From NCBI RefSeq assembly GCF_000336935.1, contig NZ_AOME01000014.1:28923-92922 (forward strand): a stretch of DNA of 64,000 nt, read 5' to 3'. The notes beneath the pieces were generated by a model. It was given only the letters and a program-made list of their open reading frames with translations, had not been told where the DNA came from and did not search any database. This DNA is from Halococcus salifodinae DSM 8989. Its GTDB lineage: Archaea > Halobacteriota > Halobacteria > Halobacteriales > Halococcaceae. This document shows positions 8,429 through 16,585 of the stretch, in pieces. The first letter of the stretch is position 1; every line of letters begins with the position of its first letter. The translations under genes and the position numbers were made by a program.

Positions 8429-8899
8429 GTGCCCAGCAGTCGTCGGTTCGCGACGATCACCGTTGTGGTCGGTCTCGGTGCGCTCGCTCACGCACTCCTC
8501 ACTTGGCCACGGCGCGCGACGGTCGCCCTGTTCGTCGGGGGTGCGCTCGTGGCGTTCGTCGCCGAGGCAGTCGTCATCGACCGCGGCTGGCTCGAACACC
8601 ACGTCGGTCCGAAACTCGCCGGTGTGCCGCTCTACGTCCTTTTCGGGTGGACGGGTGCGGTCTACATCGCGTTCCGAACGACGCTGCTCGTGACCAACGG
8701 CTGGACGGCGGTCGTGGCTGCCGGCGTGCTCGCCACGATATACGACGGCCTCACCGACCACCGCGGGGTCGCGGACGGTCACTGGACGTACACCGACGAT
8801 CTCCCGGGCCCTCGTCACCGGGGTGTGCCGTGGTGGAACTTCGCCGGTTGGTTCGTCATTAGCGTCATTACAGCCGGACTCACCGTGCCGTTCCTGTGA
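8429..8899 (+). CDS. DUF422/CruF-like carotenoid-pathway membrane protein, short form
   Basis: 156-residue membrane protein with about four helices. The C-terminal half has the DUF422 signature IYDGLTDHRGVADGHWTYTDD and GVPWWNFAGWF, known from CruF, which hydrates bisanhydrobacterioruberin to bacterioruberin in haloarchaea. Full CruF is about 280 residues, so this is roughly half length and may be a paralogue with a different role. GTG start at 8429 (VPSSRRFATITVVVG). No other carotenoid gene is nearby. Family assignment rests on the motif; function is uncertain. Confidence 0.72.
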   Translation: MPSSRRFATITVVVGLGALAHALLTWPRRATVALFVGGALVAFVAEAVVIDRGWLEHHVGPKLAGVPLYVLFGWTGAVYIAFRTTLLVTNGWTAVVAAGVLATIYDGLTDHRGVADGHWTYTDDLPGPRHRGVPWWNFAGWFVISVITAGLTVPFL

Positions 8900-9024
8900 G
8901 CGAGAAATCGTAGTGAGAAAGCAGTGACCGAGTCGGACGATCGAACCACGCCGCTCGACCATGCGTGACCGCGGCTGTCCAGGTGGTCAGTGAGCTTATG
9001 CCCATCCGGACCGAGGGGTGGACA

Positions 9025-10065
9025 ATGAGTGCAATCGACGCCGAGGAGGTGACACTGACGTACGCCGACGGCACCGAGGCCGTTCGAGGGATCGATCTCG
9101 ATATCCCGGAGGGAGAGTTCTTCGGCTTCCTCGGGCCGAACGGCGCGGGCAAGACCACCGCGATCAAGACGTTCACGACGCTGTTGCGACCGACGTCGGG
9201 ATCGGTCACGGTGAACGGGTTCGACGTCGCGAGCGAGCCGCGGGCCGTCCGCGAGTCGATCGGGTACATGGCCCAGGAGACCAGCGTCGACGAGGAGCTC
9301 ACCGCGCGAGAGAACATCCGGTTCGCCTGTGAGGCCTACGGCGTGCCGAAAGCCGAGCGGGGTGACCGGATCGACGAACTCCTCGATCTCGTGGATCTCG
9401 TCGGAGCCGCCGGCAAGGTGGCCGAGGGGTTCTCCGGTGGGATGAAAAAGCGTCTCGACGCCGCGATGGCGCTGGTTCACCAGCCACCCCTCGTCTTCCT
9501 CGACGAGCCGACGACAGGGCTCGACCCCAAGGCCCGCAATCGGCTCTGGGAGTACTTCCGCCGGATCAACGAGGAGGGCACGACGATCTTCCTCACGACC
9601 CAGTACCTGGAGGAGGCCGACCAGCTCTGTGAGCGGATCGCGGTCATCCTCGACGGCGAGATCGTCGCCACCGGCTCGCCCGCGGAGCTGAAACGCCGGG
9701 TCGGTGGCGAAATTCTCGACATCGACCTCGACAGCGGCGAGGACGCTTGCGAGCACGCGGCCGCGGTCGCCGCCGACTCCGATCTCTTCGAGGACGAGGC
9801 GACGGTCGAAACCACCGAGGATGGGATCAGCGTCACCTCGCGACGGGCACGCCAGGCGGGCACCGATCTGCTGGTGGCGCTGCGGGACGCAGACCTGACG
9901 GTGACTGGGTTCAACATCCGCGCGCCCACCCTCGACGACGTGTTCCTCGCGATCACCGGTGAATCCGTCGACGAAGAGGGCGACAACGGCGAAGCCGACG
10001 GGGCTGGCGGGGCCGATGCCACCGAGACGAGCCCTGCGGCCGCCGACGGAGGCGCGAGCCGATGA
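9025..10065 (+). CDS. ABC exporter ATP-binding protein (DrrA-like)
   Basis: 346-residue ATPase of an ABC-2 exporter. Walker A GPNGAGKTT starts at residue 37, the signature FSGGMKKRLD is near 138, Walker B LVFLDEPTTGLDPKAR follows, and the switch region is FLTTQYLEEADQL. The C-terminal ~110 residues form the DUF4162-like domain of DrrA proteins, and a Gly/Ala/Asp-rich tail ends the chain. The upstream in-frame extension to 8965 is ignored; ATG 9025 gives the family start MSAIDAEEVTLTY. Its stop overlaps the permease start by 4 bases, so the two are translationally coupled. Confidence 0.95.
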   Translation: MSAIDAEEVTLTYADGTEAVRGIDLDIPEGEFFGFLGPNGAGKTTAIKTFTTLLRPTSGSVTVNGFDVASEPRAVRESIGYMAQETSVDEELTARENIRFACEAYGVPKAERGDRIDELLDLVDLVGAAGKVAEGFSGGMKKRLDAAMALVHQPPLVFLDEPTTGLDPKARNRLWEYFRRINEEGTTIFLTTQYLEEADQLCERIAVILDGEIVATGSPAELKRRVGGEILDIDLDSGEDACEHAAAVAADSDLFEDEATVETTEDGISVTSRRARQAGTDLLVALRDADLTVTGFNIRAPTLDDVFLAITGESVDEEGDNGEADGAGGADATETSPAAADGGASR

Positions 10066-11003
10066 GTCCGTCAGCCGACGAGACGTCCGAGCGGCCCGCG
10101 GCCGATGGCGGGACTGCGGGGGCCGCAACGGGAGCCGAAGCCGAGACCGACACGACCACCGTACGACGGTCGAGCAACTCGTTTCTCGGCGACGCGTGGG
10201 TCAACTTCAAGCGCTGGAACATCAAAGCCGTCAGAAACCCGTTCGTGCTCGTGGTCTCGCTGGCCCAGCCCATCATCTTCCTCGTCCTCTTCACCCAGGT
10301 GTTCGGCCAGATCGCGACCGGCGCGATCAACCAGGGTGGTGCCGGCGCGATCTCCTACGAAACGTACCTCGTGCCCGCGATCGTGATCCAGGTCTCGCTC
10401 GCAGCCGCGATCACCTCCGGGATCGGGCTCGTCAACGACATCGAGGAGGGGATGTTCGAGAAGGTGCTCGTCACGCCGATGAACCGCACCGCGGTCTTCG
10501 TGGGGAAAACCGCCGCCGAGGTGCTCCGAATCGCGGTCCAGATCGCGATCATCCTCGGACTCGGGGTCCTCCTCGGCGCGGAGATCGCCACCGGGATCGT
10601 CGGCGCGCTCGGGATCATCGCGATCGGGATCCTGTTCTCGCTGTGGTTCGTCTCGCTTTCCAACAGCCTCGCGGTCATCACGAAGGACCAGGAGTCGACC
10701 ATCATCGTGATGAACCTGCTCCAGTTCCCGCTGCTCTTTCTCTCCTCGGCGTTCCTCCCGCTCGAAGCGCTCCCGGAGTGGATCCAGACGTTCGCGCGGT
10801 ACAACCCGATCACCTACGGCGTGGACGCCGCCCGCACGCTGATGCTCGATACGGACGTGATGACGGTGCTCGACGTCACGGCCTTCTCGGGCATCTGGAA
10901 CGCGCTCGTGCCGGCGACCGCCGTGCTCGCCGGGCTCGATCTCGTGCTCGGCGGGATCGCGGTGTACCTCCTGAGCCAGGCGTCGAGTTCGTCGGCGCAG
11001 TAG
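10062..11003 (+). CDS. ABC-2 type exporter permease (DrrB-like)
   Basis: 313-residue inner-membrane partner of the preceding ATPase, with start overlapping its stop (ATGA). A ~45-residue low-complexity acidic N-terminus is followed by about six membrane helices: FVLVVSLAQPIIFLVLF, then several alanine/isoleucine-rich helices, with ARYNPITYGVDAAR near the end, the usual DrrB/ABC2_membrane motif. EGMFEKVLVTPMNRT is the ABC-2 cytoplasmic loop. Probably exports lipids, drugs or antibiotics, but the substrate cannot be read from sequence. Confidence 0.94.
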   Translation: MSPSADETSERPAADGGTAGAATGAEAETDTTTVRRSSNSFLGDAWVNFKRWNIKAVRNPFVLVVSLAQPIIFLVLFTQVFGQIATGAINQGGAGAISYETYLVPAIVIQVSLAAAITSGIGLVNDIEEGMFEKVLVTPMNRTAVFVGKTAAEVLRIAVQIAIILGLGVLLGAEIATGIVGALGIIAIGILFSLWFVSLSNSLAVITKDQESTIIVMNLLQFPLLFLSSAFLPLEALPEWIQTFARYNPITYGVDAARTLMLDTDVMTVLDVTAFSGIWNALVPATAVLAGLDLVLGGIAVYLLSQASSSSAQ

Positions 11004-11012
11004 CCCCCGAGA

Positions 11013-11834
11013 TCAGAGGTGATATCGCTCGCCGTCGACCGCAAGCGGCTCGGCGAACGCCTCGTCGGCCGGGAAGAAATGCGAGACGTGGACCAGCCGC
11101 GTCTCCGACGCACCGAGTTCGTCGGCCAGCGCGAGCGCCCCCTCGCGAGTCATGTGCTTGGTGCCGAACGTCCGCGGGACGCCCTCGGAATCGTGGTGAT
11201 CGCCGCCGAGCGGGTGGTGTTCACAGAACGACGCGGGGGCGATCGCGTCCGCGATCAGGAGATCGGGGTCGGCGAGGCGCTCGCGGGACGCCTCGGGGAT
11301 CGCGTAGTTCGTATCGCCGGTGATCGAAAGTTTCGCGCCCGTCTCACACTCGATCACGACGCCGTAGCACACGAGCGGTGGATGGTGAACCGGAACAAGC
11401 GTCACGTCGAACCCACACAGCTCGAACGGTTCAAGCGGCTCCTTCCCCGTGACCGAGAGCGCGTCGAGATAGTCGTACTTTCGCTCGATGGTTTCAGCCA
11501 CGCTCTCGCCGGTTTCGGGATCGGTCTCGTTCGCGGCCGCGACCGGAAGCTCCCGAACGAGGCGGAAGGCGTTGCCGAGCCCGTCGAGATGGTCGAAGTG
11601 GATGTGGGTGACGATCGCGGCGTCGGGGAGCGCGACGTCGCGATCGAGGAACTGGGCACGGAAATCCGGGCTGAAGTCCACGAGCAACGATTCGTCGGTG
11701 CGCTCGTTCCGGACGTGGACGGAAAACCGGCTACGCTCAACACCCCTCTCGCGGGCGGCCGTACAGGTATCACAGTCACAGCCGACGGTCGGCGTCCCGG
11801 TCGTGTCGCCGGTACCGAGCAGCATGACCTCCAT
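11013..11834 (-). CDS. MBL-fold metallo-hydrolase, PhnP-like phosphodiesterase family
   Basis: 273-residue beta-lactamase-fold hydrolase. MLLGTGDTTGTPTVGCDCDT is the start typical of PhnP/lipoate-related phosphodiesterases, including the CDCDTC zinc-binding cysteines. The metal site THIHFDHLDG is near residue 75, with further ligands at GDTN and the late VHVSHF. PhnP relatives hydrolyse cyclic phosphodiesters; the actual substrate here is unknown. The start abuts the stop of the AAA ATPase gene (11835), so the two form an operon with the ATPase first. Confidence 0.88.
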   Translation of the reverse strand: MEVMLLGTGDTTGTPTVGCDCDTCTAARERGVERSRFSVHVRNERTDESLLVDFSPDFRAQFLDRDVALPDAAIVTHIHFDHLDGLGNAFRLVRELPVAAANETDPETGESVAETIERKYDYLDALSVTGKEPLEPFELCGFDVTLVPVHHPPLVCYGVVIECETGAKLSITGDTNYAIPEASRERLADPDLLIADAIAPASFCEHHPLGGDHHDSEGVPRTFGTKHMTREGALALADELGASETRLVHVSHFFPADEAFAEPLAVDGERYHL

Positions 11835-13265
11835 TCAGTGGTCGTGAGTGTGGCCGTCGTCGTGATCGTGGCTGTGGTCGGCAGTGTCGGCGTCGCTGCC
11901 GCCGTCGGAGCCGTGCTCCGACGAGGATCGGCTCGCTTCGCTCGCCTCACCGCCGTCCGCACTGATGTCACCGCCGGCGACGAGGGCGTCGTGATCGCCT
12001 TCGATCATGTCGAGGTCCTTCAGGCTGTCGCGCTCCTCGAAGTCCCGGACCGCCTCCATCAGGTCCTCTTGGGTCAGCGTAGTGCGCTCCTCGGTCAGCG
12101 CGTCGAGCACCGCCTCTCGAAGCACCAATCGAAGGTCGCTGCCGGTCAGTCCTTCAGTATCGGCGGCGAGCTCCATCGGATCGAACTCCGCGATCTCCAT
12201 CTCGTGCGTGACGAGCTGGAGGATGTCCGCACGCATCTCGACGTCGGGCTTCGGGAAGTTCACGATCTCGTCGAAGCGTCGCCACGCCGCCGCGTCGAGC
12301 TGGTCGGGGTGGTTGGTCGCGCCGATCAGGAGGACGTCGTCCTCGATCAGACTTACTTCGTCGATCGACTTGAGCAGGGTGTTGACGGCGCGCTTCAACG
12401 CGGCGTGCTCGTCGGAGTTCCTGGTTTTCGCCACGAAGTCGAACTCGTCCATGAACAGGATACACGGCGAGAGGCGTTTGGCGACCTCGAAGGTCTTCTC
12501 GACGTTTTTGGCGGTTTCGCCGAGATACTGGCTGGTGACCATCGAGAGCTTGACCTCGACGAAAGGGAGGTCGAGTTCGTGGGCGAGCGCCCGCGCGGTC
12601 GTGGTTTTGCCGGTTCCTGGCGGCCCGACGAGCAGGAGTTTCCCGATCTCGCGCAGACCGATCCCCGCGAGATACTCGCGGTGTTCGATCGCCTTCATGA
12701 TCTTCACGATCTCGTTCTCCTGATCGGCGGTAAGCACGAGATCGTCGAGGGTCATGTCGACCTCCTCGGGCGCCCGCACGTCGACGAGATCGAGCATCTC
12801 CTCGTCCTCCTCGTTGTCGAAGTATTCTTCGAGGAGGCTGTCGATCCAGACCCGATCGGCGCGCATCGGTCGGTTCGCCTCGCGCGACTGCTCGTAGTCG
12901 ACATCGGGGCCCTCGTCACGCTCCTCGAAGACGGCCGCGAGCGTTGGGTTCGCCGCGAGCCGGTCGGCGTCGACTCGGCCGGCGAACCACTCCTCGGCCA
13001 TGTCGGGCTCCGAAAGCGAGAGCGTTTCGGCGAAATCGTCGCGATCGGTGAACATCAGCCCCGACACCGCGGCCCACGGATCGTCGACACCGGTGGCGGC
13101 CGCCGCCTGCTCCTCGCCCGTCGCGAGCGGGCGTTCGACCCCCCCGTCGGCGAAGAAGACGGTGCGGTAGCGCGGCGGGAGATCCTCGGCGTCGCGTTCG
13201 CGGTGCTCGTTGTAGGCGCGTGTCGTGAGCAGGAATTCGACGACGTCCAGTTCCGGGCTGCTCAT
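11835..13265 (-). CDS. AAA-family ATPase with His-rich C-terminal tail
   Basis: 476-residue AAA ATPase. Walker A VGPPGTGKTTTA is at about residues 209-220, Walker B ILFMDEFDFV at about 270, sensor-1 GATNHPDQLD and an arginine-finger segment AAWRRFDEIV follow. The N-terminal ~170 residues (DVVEFLLTTRAYNEHRE...) are unlike proteasomal ATPases and presumably bind a partner. The tail after about residue 430 is low complexity and ends in HSHDHDDGHTHDH, a potential metal-binding segment. Part of the tail is coded by GGCGAGCGAAGCGAGCC plus CGATCCTCGTCGG, sequence shared with the repeat inside phaC. Role unknown; a chaperone or remodelling function with the adjacent hydrolase is possible. Confidence 0.9.
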   Translation of the reverse strand: MSSPELDVVEFLLTTRAYNEHRERDAEDLPPRYRTVFFADGGVERPLATGEEQAAAATGVDDPWAAVSGLMFTDRDDFAETLSLSEPDMAEEWFAGRVDADRLAANPTLAAVFEERDEGPDVDYEQSREANRPMRADRVWIDSLLEEYFDNEEDEEMLDLVDVRAPEEVDMTLDDLVLTADQENEIVKIMKAIEHREYLAGIGLREIGKLLLVGPPGTGKTTTARALAHELDLPFVEVKLSMVTSQYLGETAKNVEKTFEVAKRLSPCILFMDEFDFVAKTRNSDEHAALKRAVNTLLKSIDEVSLIEDDVLLIGATNHPDQLDAAAWRRFDEIVNFPKPDVEMRADILQLVTHEMEIAEFDPMELAADTEGLTGSDLRLVLREAVLDALTEERTTLTQEDLMEAVRDFEERDSLKDLDMIEGDHDALVAGGDISADGGEASEASRSSSEHGSDGGSDADTADHSHDHDDGHTHDH

Positions 13266-13439
13266 TCCCTGCTCGATACGCCGTCCGGCGGGATAAGACC
13301 GTCGAACTCCCGCTCAGCGTGGGTCGTTCCCGCAACGCTTGCCAGGAGTTTCGGAGGTGTCCACCGGATCCCCCGTGAACCCGAGTCAAACGACGCGGGG
13401 TTTGCGTGCGTTTAACATTGAGGACCCCCAGGAGCAGGT

Positions 13440-14579
13440 ATGGCCGACACGACGCCGGTCGTCGCTGCGGCGTATCGCACCGCACAGGGCAAAGAGGACG
13501 GCGTTTTCGCCGACGTCCGGAGCGAGGACCTCTCGATCCCGTTGATCGACGAGATCCTCGCCGAGACCGGGATCGGCAGTGAGGACGTGGACGACCTGAT
13601 GTGGGGGTGTGCCCAGCAGCGCGACGAGCAGGGCAGCAACCTCGCGCGGGTGATCGCGCTGCTCTCGGATCTGGGCGAGTCCGTGCCCGCGACCACGATC
13701 AACCGCTGGTGTGCCTCCTCGGCACAGGCCATGATCTCCGCGTCGGACGCGATCCGAGCGGGCCAGCGCGACGCGATCATCGCGGGCGGAGTCGAGAGCA
13801 TGAGTCGGGTGAAACAGGGCGCGAACCGCGAGACCATCCACCCCCGGCTGGCCGAAGAGTACAACATCGCCGCGCTGGCGATGGGGATGACCGCCGAAGC
13901 GGTCGCCGAACGCTACGACGTCAGTCGGGAAGTACAGGACGAGTACGCCGCACGCTCCCAGCAGCGCGCGGTCGAAGCCACCGAGGAGGGCCGCTTCGAC
14001 GACGAGATCGTCCCGATCGAGACCGAAGACGGGACTGTCGACACCGACGAGGGACTCCGACCGGGCACGACGCCCGAGGTGCTCGCCGATCTTCCTACCG
14101 TCTTCAAATCGGAGGGGACGGTGACGCCGGGCAACGCCTCCCAGATTTCCGACGGCGCATCGGCGACCCTGATCACAAGCCGGGCGTTCGCCGAGGATCA
14201 CGGCCTCGACGTGCTCGCCGAGATCGGCGGCAACAACGTCGCCGGCGTCGACCCCGAGGTGATGGGGATCGGTCCCGTGCCCGCCACGGAGGGCCTGCTC
14301 GAACGCACGGGAGGGTCGATCGACGACTTCGATCTCGTGGAGCTCAACGAGGCGTTCGCCTCCCAGGCCCTCTACTGCCAGCGCGAGCTCGGCATCGACG
14401 ACGAGATCTTCAACGTCAACGGCGGCGCGATCGCCATCGGCCACCCGCTCGGTGCGAGCGGCGCGCGCCTGCCCGTCACGCTGATCCACGAGATGCAAAA
14501 GCGCGACGCCGATCACGGTCTCGCCACCGAGTGTGTCGGCTTCGGTCAGGGTGCGGCGATCGAGTTCTCGCGACCGTAG
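13440..14579 (+). CDS. Thiolase (acetyl-CoA C-acyltransferase)
   Basis: 379-residue thiolase catalysing condensation or cleavage of 3-ketoacyl-CoA. The three catalytic residues are visible: Cys91 in [11 protein letters not shown], His335 in [11 protein letters not shown] and Cys365 in [14 protein letters not shown] is also present. In a PHA-making haloarchaeon it could supply acetoacetyl-CoA (PhaA role) or act in beta-oxidation; the nearby phaC, MaoC, acyl-CoA ligase and acyl-CoA dehydrogenase genes fit either. ATG start about 30 bases after an A/T-rich tttaacatt, suggesting a leaderless mRNA. Confidence 0.95.
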   Translation: MADTTPVVAAAYRTAQGKEDGVFADVRSEDLSIPLIDEILAETGIGSEDVDDLMWGCAQQRDEQGSNLARVIALLSDLGESVPATTINRWCASSAQAMISASDAIRAGQRDAIIAGGVESMSRVKQGANRETIHPRLAEEYNIAALAMGMTAEAVAERYDVSREVQDEYAARSQQRAVEATEEGRFDDEIVPIETEDGTVDTDEGLRPGTTPEVLADLPTVFKSEGTVTPGNASQISDGASATLITSRAFAEDHGLDVLAEIGGNNVAGVDPEVMGIGPVPATEGLLERTGGSIDDFDLVELNEAFASQALYCQRELGIDDEIFNVNGGAIAIGHPLGASGARLPVTLIHEMQKRDADHGLATECVGFGQGAAIEFSRP

Positions 14580-14594
14580 CACCTCCGACGTTCT

Positions 14595-15010
14595 ACCGCG
14601 AGCGAACGGAGTGAGTGAGCGGGCCGAGGAATCCCGAACAGTGCGAAGAAATGATGACGACTTTTGGCAGAGGTTTTGCCAGAGGGATCGTCGGAGCAAT
14701 CCGTAGCTCTGCGCGAGCAGAGCAGGCGCGGTTCACCGAGAGCGAGACCGACAGTCGAGCCGTTGGATCTTTGTCTTCGGCGTTTTTCGAAGAATGAGTC
14801 CCGCAGCGGCCGAGGGGAACGAGGAAACGCGACGTGGTTCGAAAAAGCGTGTCGCGCTCTTTCATCATTGCAGGAAATCGGCGATTTCCTGCAAGCAGTC
14901 AGATTCCGTTGGAATCTGACGACATTGCCAGAACGCCACGCGTTCTGGCAGGCAGCCAGAACTCAAAGAGTTCTGGCTACATCACGAGAGAGCTTCACTC
15001 TCTCGAACGA
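14595..15010. repeat. Tandem array of perfect hairpins between thiolase and fic
   Basis: Non-coding stretch in the convergent thiolase/fic gap. Four perfect three-base-loop hairpins follow one another with 3-5 bases between them: 14868-14894 (12 bp, loop GGC), 14898-14920 (10 bp, loop GTT), 14926-14950 (11 bp, loop CAC), 14954-14978 (11 bp, loop AAA). A fifth, 14985-15005 (8 bp), has a five-base loop. Another at 14706-14723 (7 bp, loop GCGA) and a weaker one near 14771-14793 lie upstream. Stem sequences differ almost completely. The fifth shares CATCACGAGAG and CTCTCGAACGAC flanks with the hairpin in phaC at 36489-36511. Confidence 0.85.
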
Positions 15011-15105
15011 CAGAGAAAGGTCGATACGAACAGTCACACGAGTAGTGTTTCCACAGGGGTGAGTTCGAGCAACACACTACACCAGCCGGCACGTTGTCAC
15101 CGTGG

Positions 15106-16281
15106 TCAGTAGGTCTGCGGTGGCTGCTCGAGAATCTCGAAAATTTCGCGGGCACGATATTCCTTGTTGCGGCCCTTCCCAGTCACTTCCTCGAGAACTC
15201 CTTCGTCGACGAGGTCGTTGATTACTCGCGACGCCGTCGGTTGCTTGACGTCGAAGAGCCGTTGAACAGTCTTGCTCGTGACGTAGGGCTGTTCGAAGAG
15301 CTTCACTGCGAGTTGGTTCTTCGTGTACGACTTTCCCCCATAGTCGGCGTCGTACTGACGTCTGAGGCGGGCTAGCGAGAGTGTTCGGTCGACGGACTCG
15401 TGGGCCTGGCGAGCGACGCCCTCGATAAAGAACGATAGCCACGCTTTCCAATCGCCGTCGTATCGAACGGCCTCCAACCGGTCGACGTACGTCGGCTTGT
15501 TTCGATTGAAGTGTTCACTGAGGTAGAGATTCGGGCGTTCGAGATAGCCAGCGTCGTACAACTGGAGCGTGATGAGGAGCCGGCCGAGACGACCGTTCCC
15601 GTCGCCATACGGGTGGATGGTCTCGAACTGGTAGTGGAAGAGTGCGACGTCTACGAGCGGGTGGTAGCTCCCGCCAGTTCTGTAGTAGGTGAACAGCGCA
15701 TCCATCAAGCCGTCGACCTGGTCTGGAACGGGTGGGAGGAAGTCGCCGATATGGTTCGGTTTCGTCTTGTACGCGCCGAGCGTATCTGTATCGACGCGGT
15801 CGTCTGGAACGCCTGTGAGAAGCGTCTCGTGGAATTCGTGCAGCCGTTCGACGGTCAGGTCTTCGCGTCGGTCGAGTGCCTCGATGCCACCCTTGATAGC
15901 GTCTTCGTAGTTGAGGACTTCCTGCGTATCCTTCGTTTGGCCCTTCGTGGAGTCGGCGCTGATCTCGTCTTCACCGGCGTCAAATGAGCGTGTTTCGAGG
16001 CTGTAGAGAGCGTCGTAGTCAACGTCAGCCCCTTCGATTTCAGCGGATTCTATGGCTTCCTTACGGAGGAGTGAGGTGTAGAGTACTGGCGGGAAATCGA
16101 GTTCGAGACTCATTCCACTGAGTTTCCCTAGCCAGAACGTCGCGTCCGAGAGCGTCTCGTAGAAGTCGTTCCCGAGAGCGAGGTCTCGGGATGGCGGCAG
16201 CGGAGCAGGCTTGTAGTACGATTTCCGTCCGTACGAGATGAATCCGCCAGGAACGTTAGAATCGAGTTCTGACTGTTGCAT
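15106..16281 (-). CDS. Fic-domain AMP-transferase with winged-helix C-terminus
   Basis: 391-residue Fic protein that would attach AMP (or another NMP) to target proteins. The catalytic motif HPYGDGNGRLGR starts at His223. The inhibitory helix motif S-x-x-x-E-G (Ser79, Glu83, Gly84) is N-terminal, so it is a self-inhibited class II Fic. A Fic_N region precedes it, and residues 310-385 form a winged-helix domain (NQLAVKLFEQ, TASRVINDLVDEGVLEE), which may bind DNA for autoregulation. Base use is visibly richer in A/T than the neighbours, suggesting transfer. No separate antitoxin gene is needed or seen. Confidence 0.93.
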   Translation of the reverse strand: MQQSELDSNVPGGFISYGRKSYYKPAPLPPSRDLALGNDFYETLSDATFWLGKLSGMSLELDFPPVLYTSLLRKEAIESAEIEGADVDYDALYSLETRSFDAGEDEISADSTKGQTKDTQEVLNYEDAIKGGIEALDRREDLTVERLHEFHETLLTGVPDDRVDTDTLGAYKTKPNHIGDFLPPVPDQVDGLMDALFTYYRTGGSYHPLVDVALFHYQFETIHPYGDGNGRLGRLLITLQLYDAGYLERPNLYLSEHFNRNKPTYVDRLEAVRYDGDWKAWLSFFIEGVARQAHESVDRTLSLARLRRQYDADYGGKSYTKNQLAVKLFEQPYVTSKTVQRLFDVKQPTASRVINDLVDEGVLEEVTGKGRNKEYRAREIFEILEQPPQTY

Positions 16282-16585
16282 ACATACTCAACCGGTAGAG
16301 CGTCCCGTCGTATTAATCTATCGGCACTAAATGAATAGATGGAGGGTTGAGAGTGGCTATAGATGAATACATTTGCAGTATATGAATTTCAGGAGGTCAT
16401 ATGGTGTTGGTAGATACAGCTCGCAGGGACCGCCGAATAATCGGTCACGCAGATCACTCCATATCAGAAGCAGAATAACTCGTCAAAGTGTCATCAGTGT
16501 GTTAATATCCCGGAAATCTTCGGTTTTCGGGCAATAATAAAACGTCGATCAGAACCTTCATGCTGTCCGGTTTCGACGGGCGAGC
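16282..16585. other. A/T-rich gap upstream of fic with possible PIN-toxin remnant
   Basis: This 304-base stretch is much richer in A/T than the rest of the window. It holds the promoter region of fic (TATA-like tattaatcta just upstream of its start). On plus, GGAGGT at 16392-16397 stands four bases before ATG 16401, opening MVLVDTARRDRR, a 25-codon frame ending at 16478. MVLVDT is how many VapC/PIN toxins begin, so this could be the stub of a decayed vapC, but the match is only six residues. No intact gene is seen. Confidence 0.35.

Noticed and set aside
11019-13415. 798-codon open frame on plus, opposite the AAA and metallo-hydrolase genes
   Set aside because: No family motifs; the opposite strand has clear Walker A/B and zinc motifs. 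Long antisense frames are expected at this GC content.
14868-15005. CRISPR array
   Set aside because: Units are inverted repeats with different stems, not direct repeats with spacers; no cas genes in the window.
14664-15062. 132-codon plus frame through the hairpin array
   Set aside because: Sequence is dictated by the palindromes; no start context, no family, and coding bias unlike neighbours.
15106-16281. Fic gene as part of a defence island
   Set aside because: No restriction, nuclease, reverse transcriptase or other defence genes are adjacent; only the Fic protein itself is supported.
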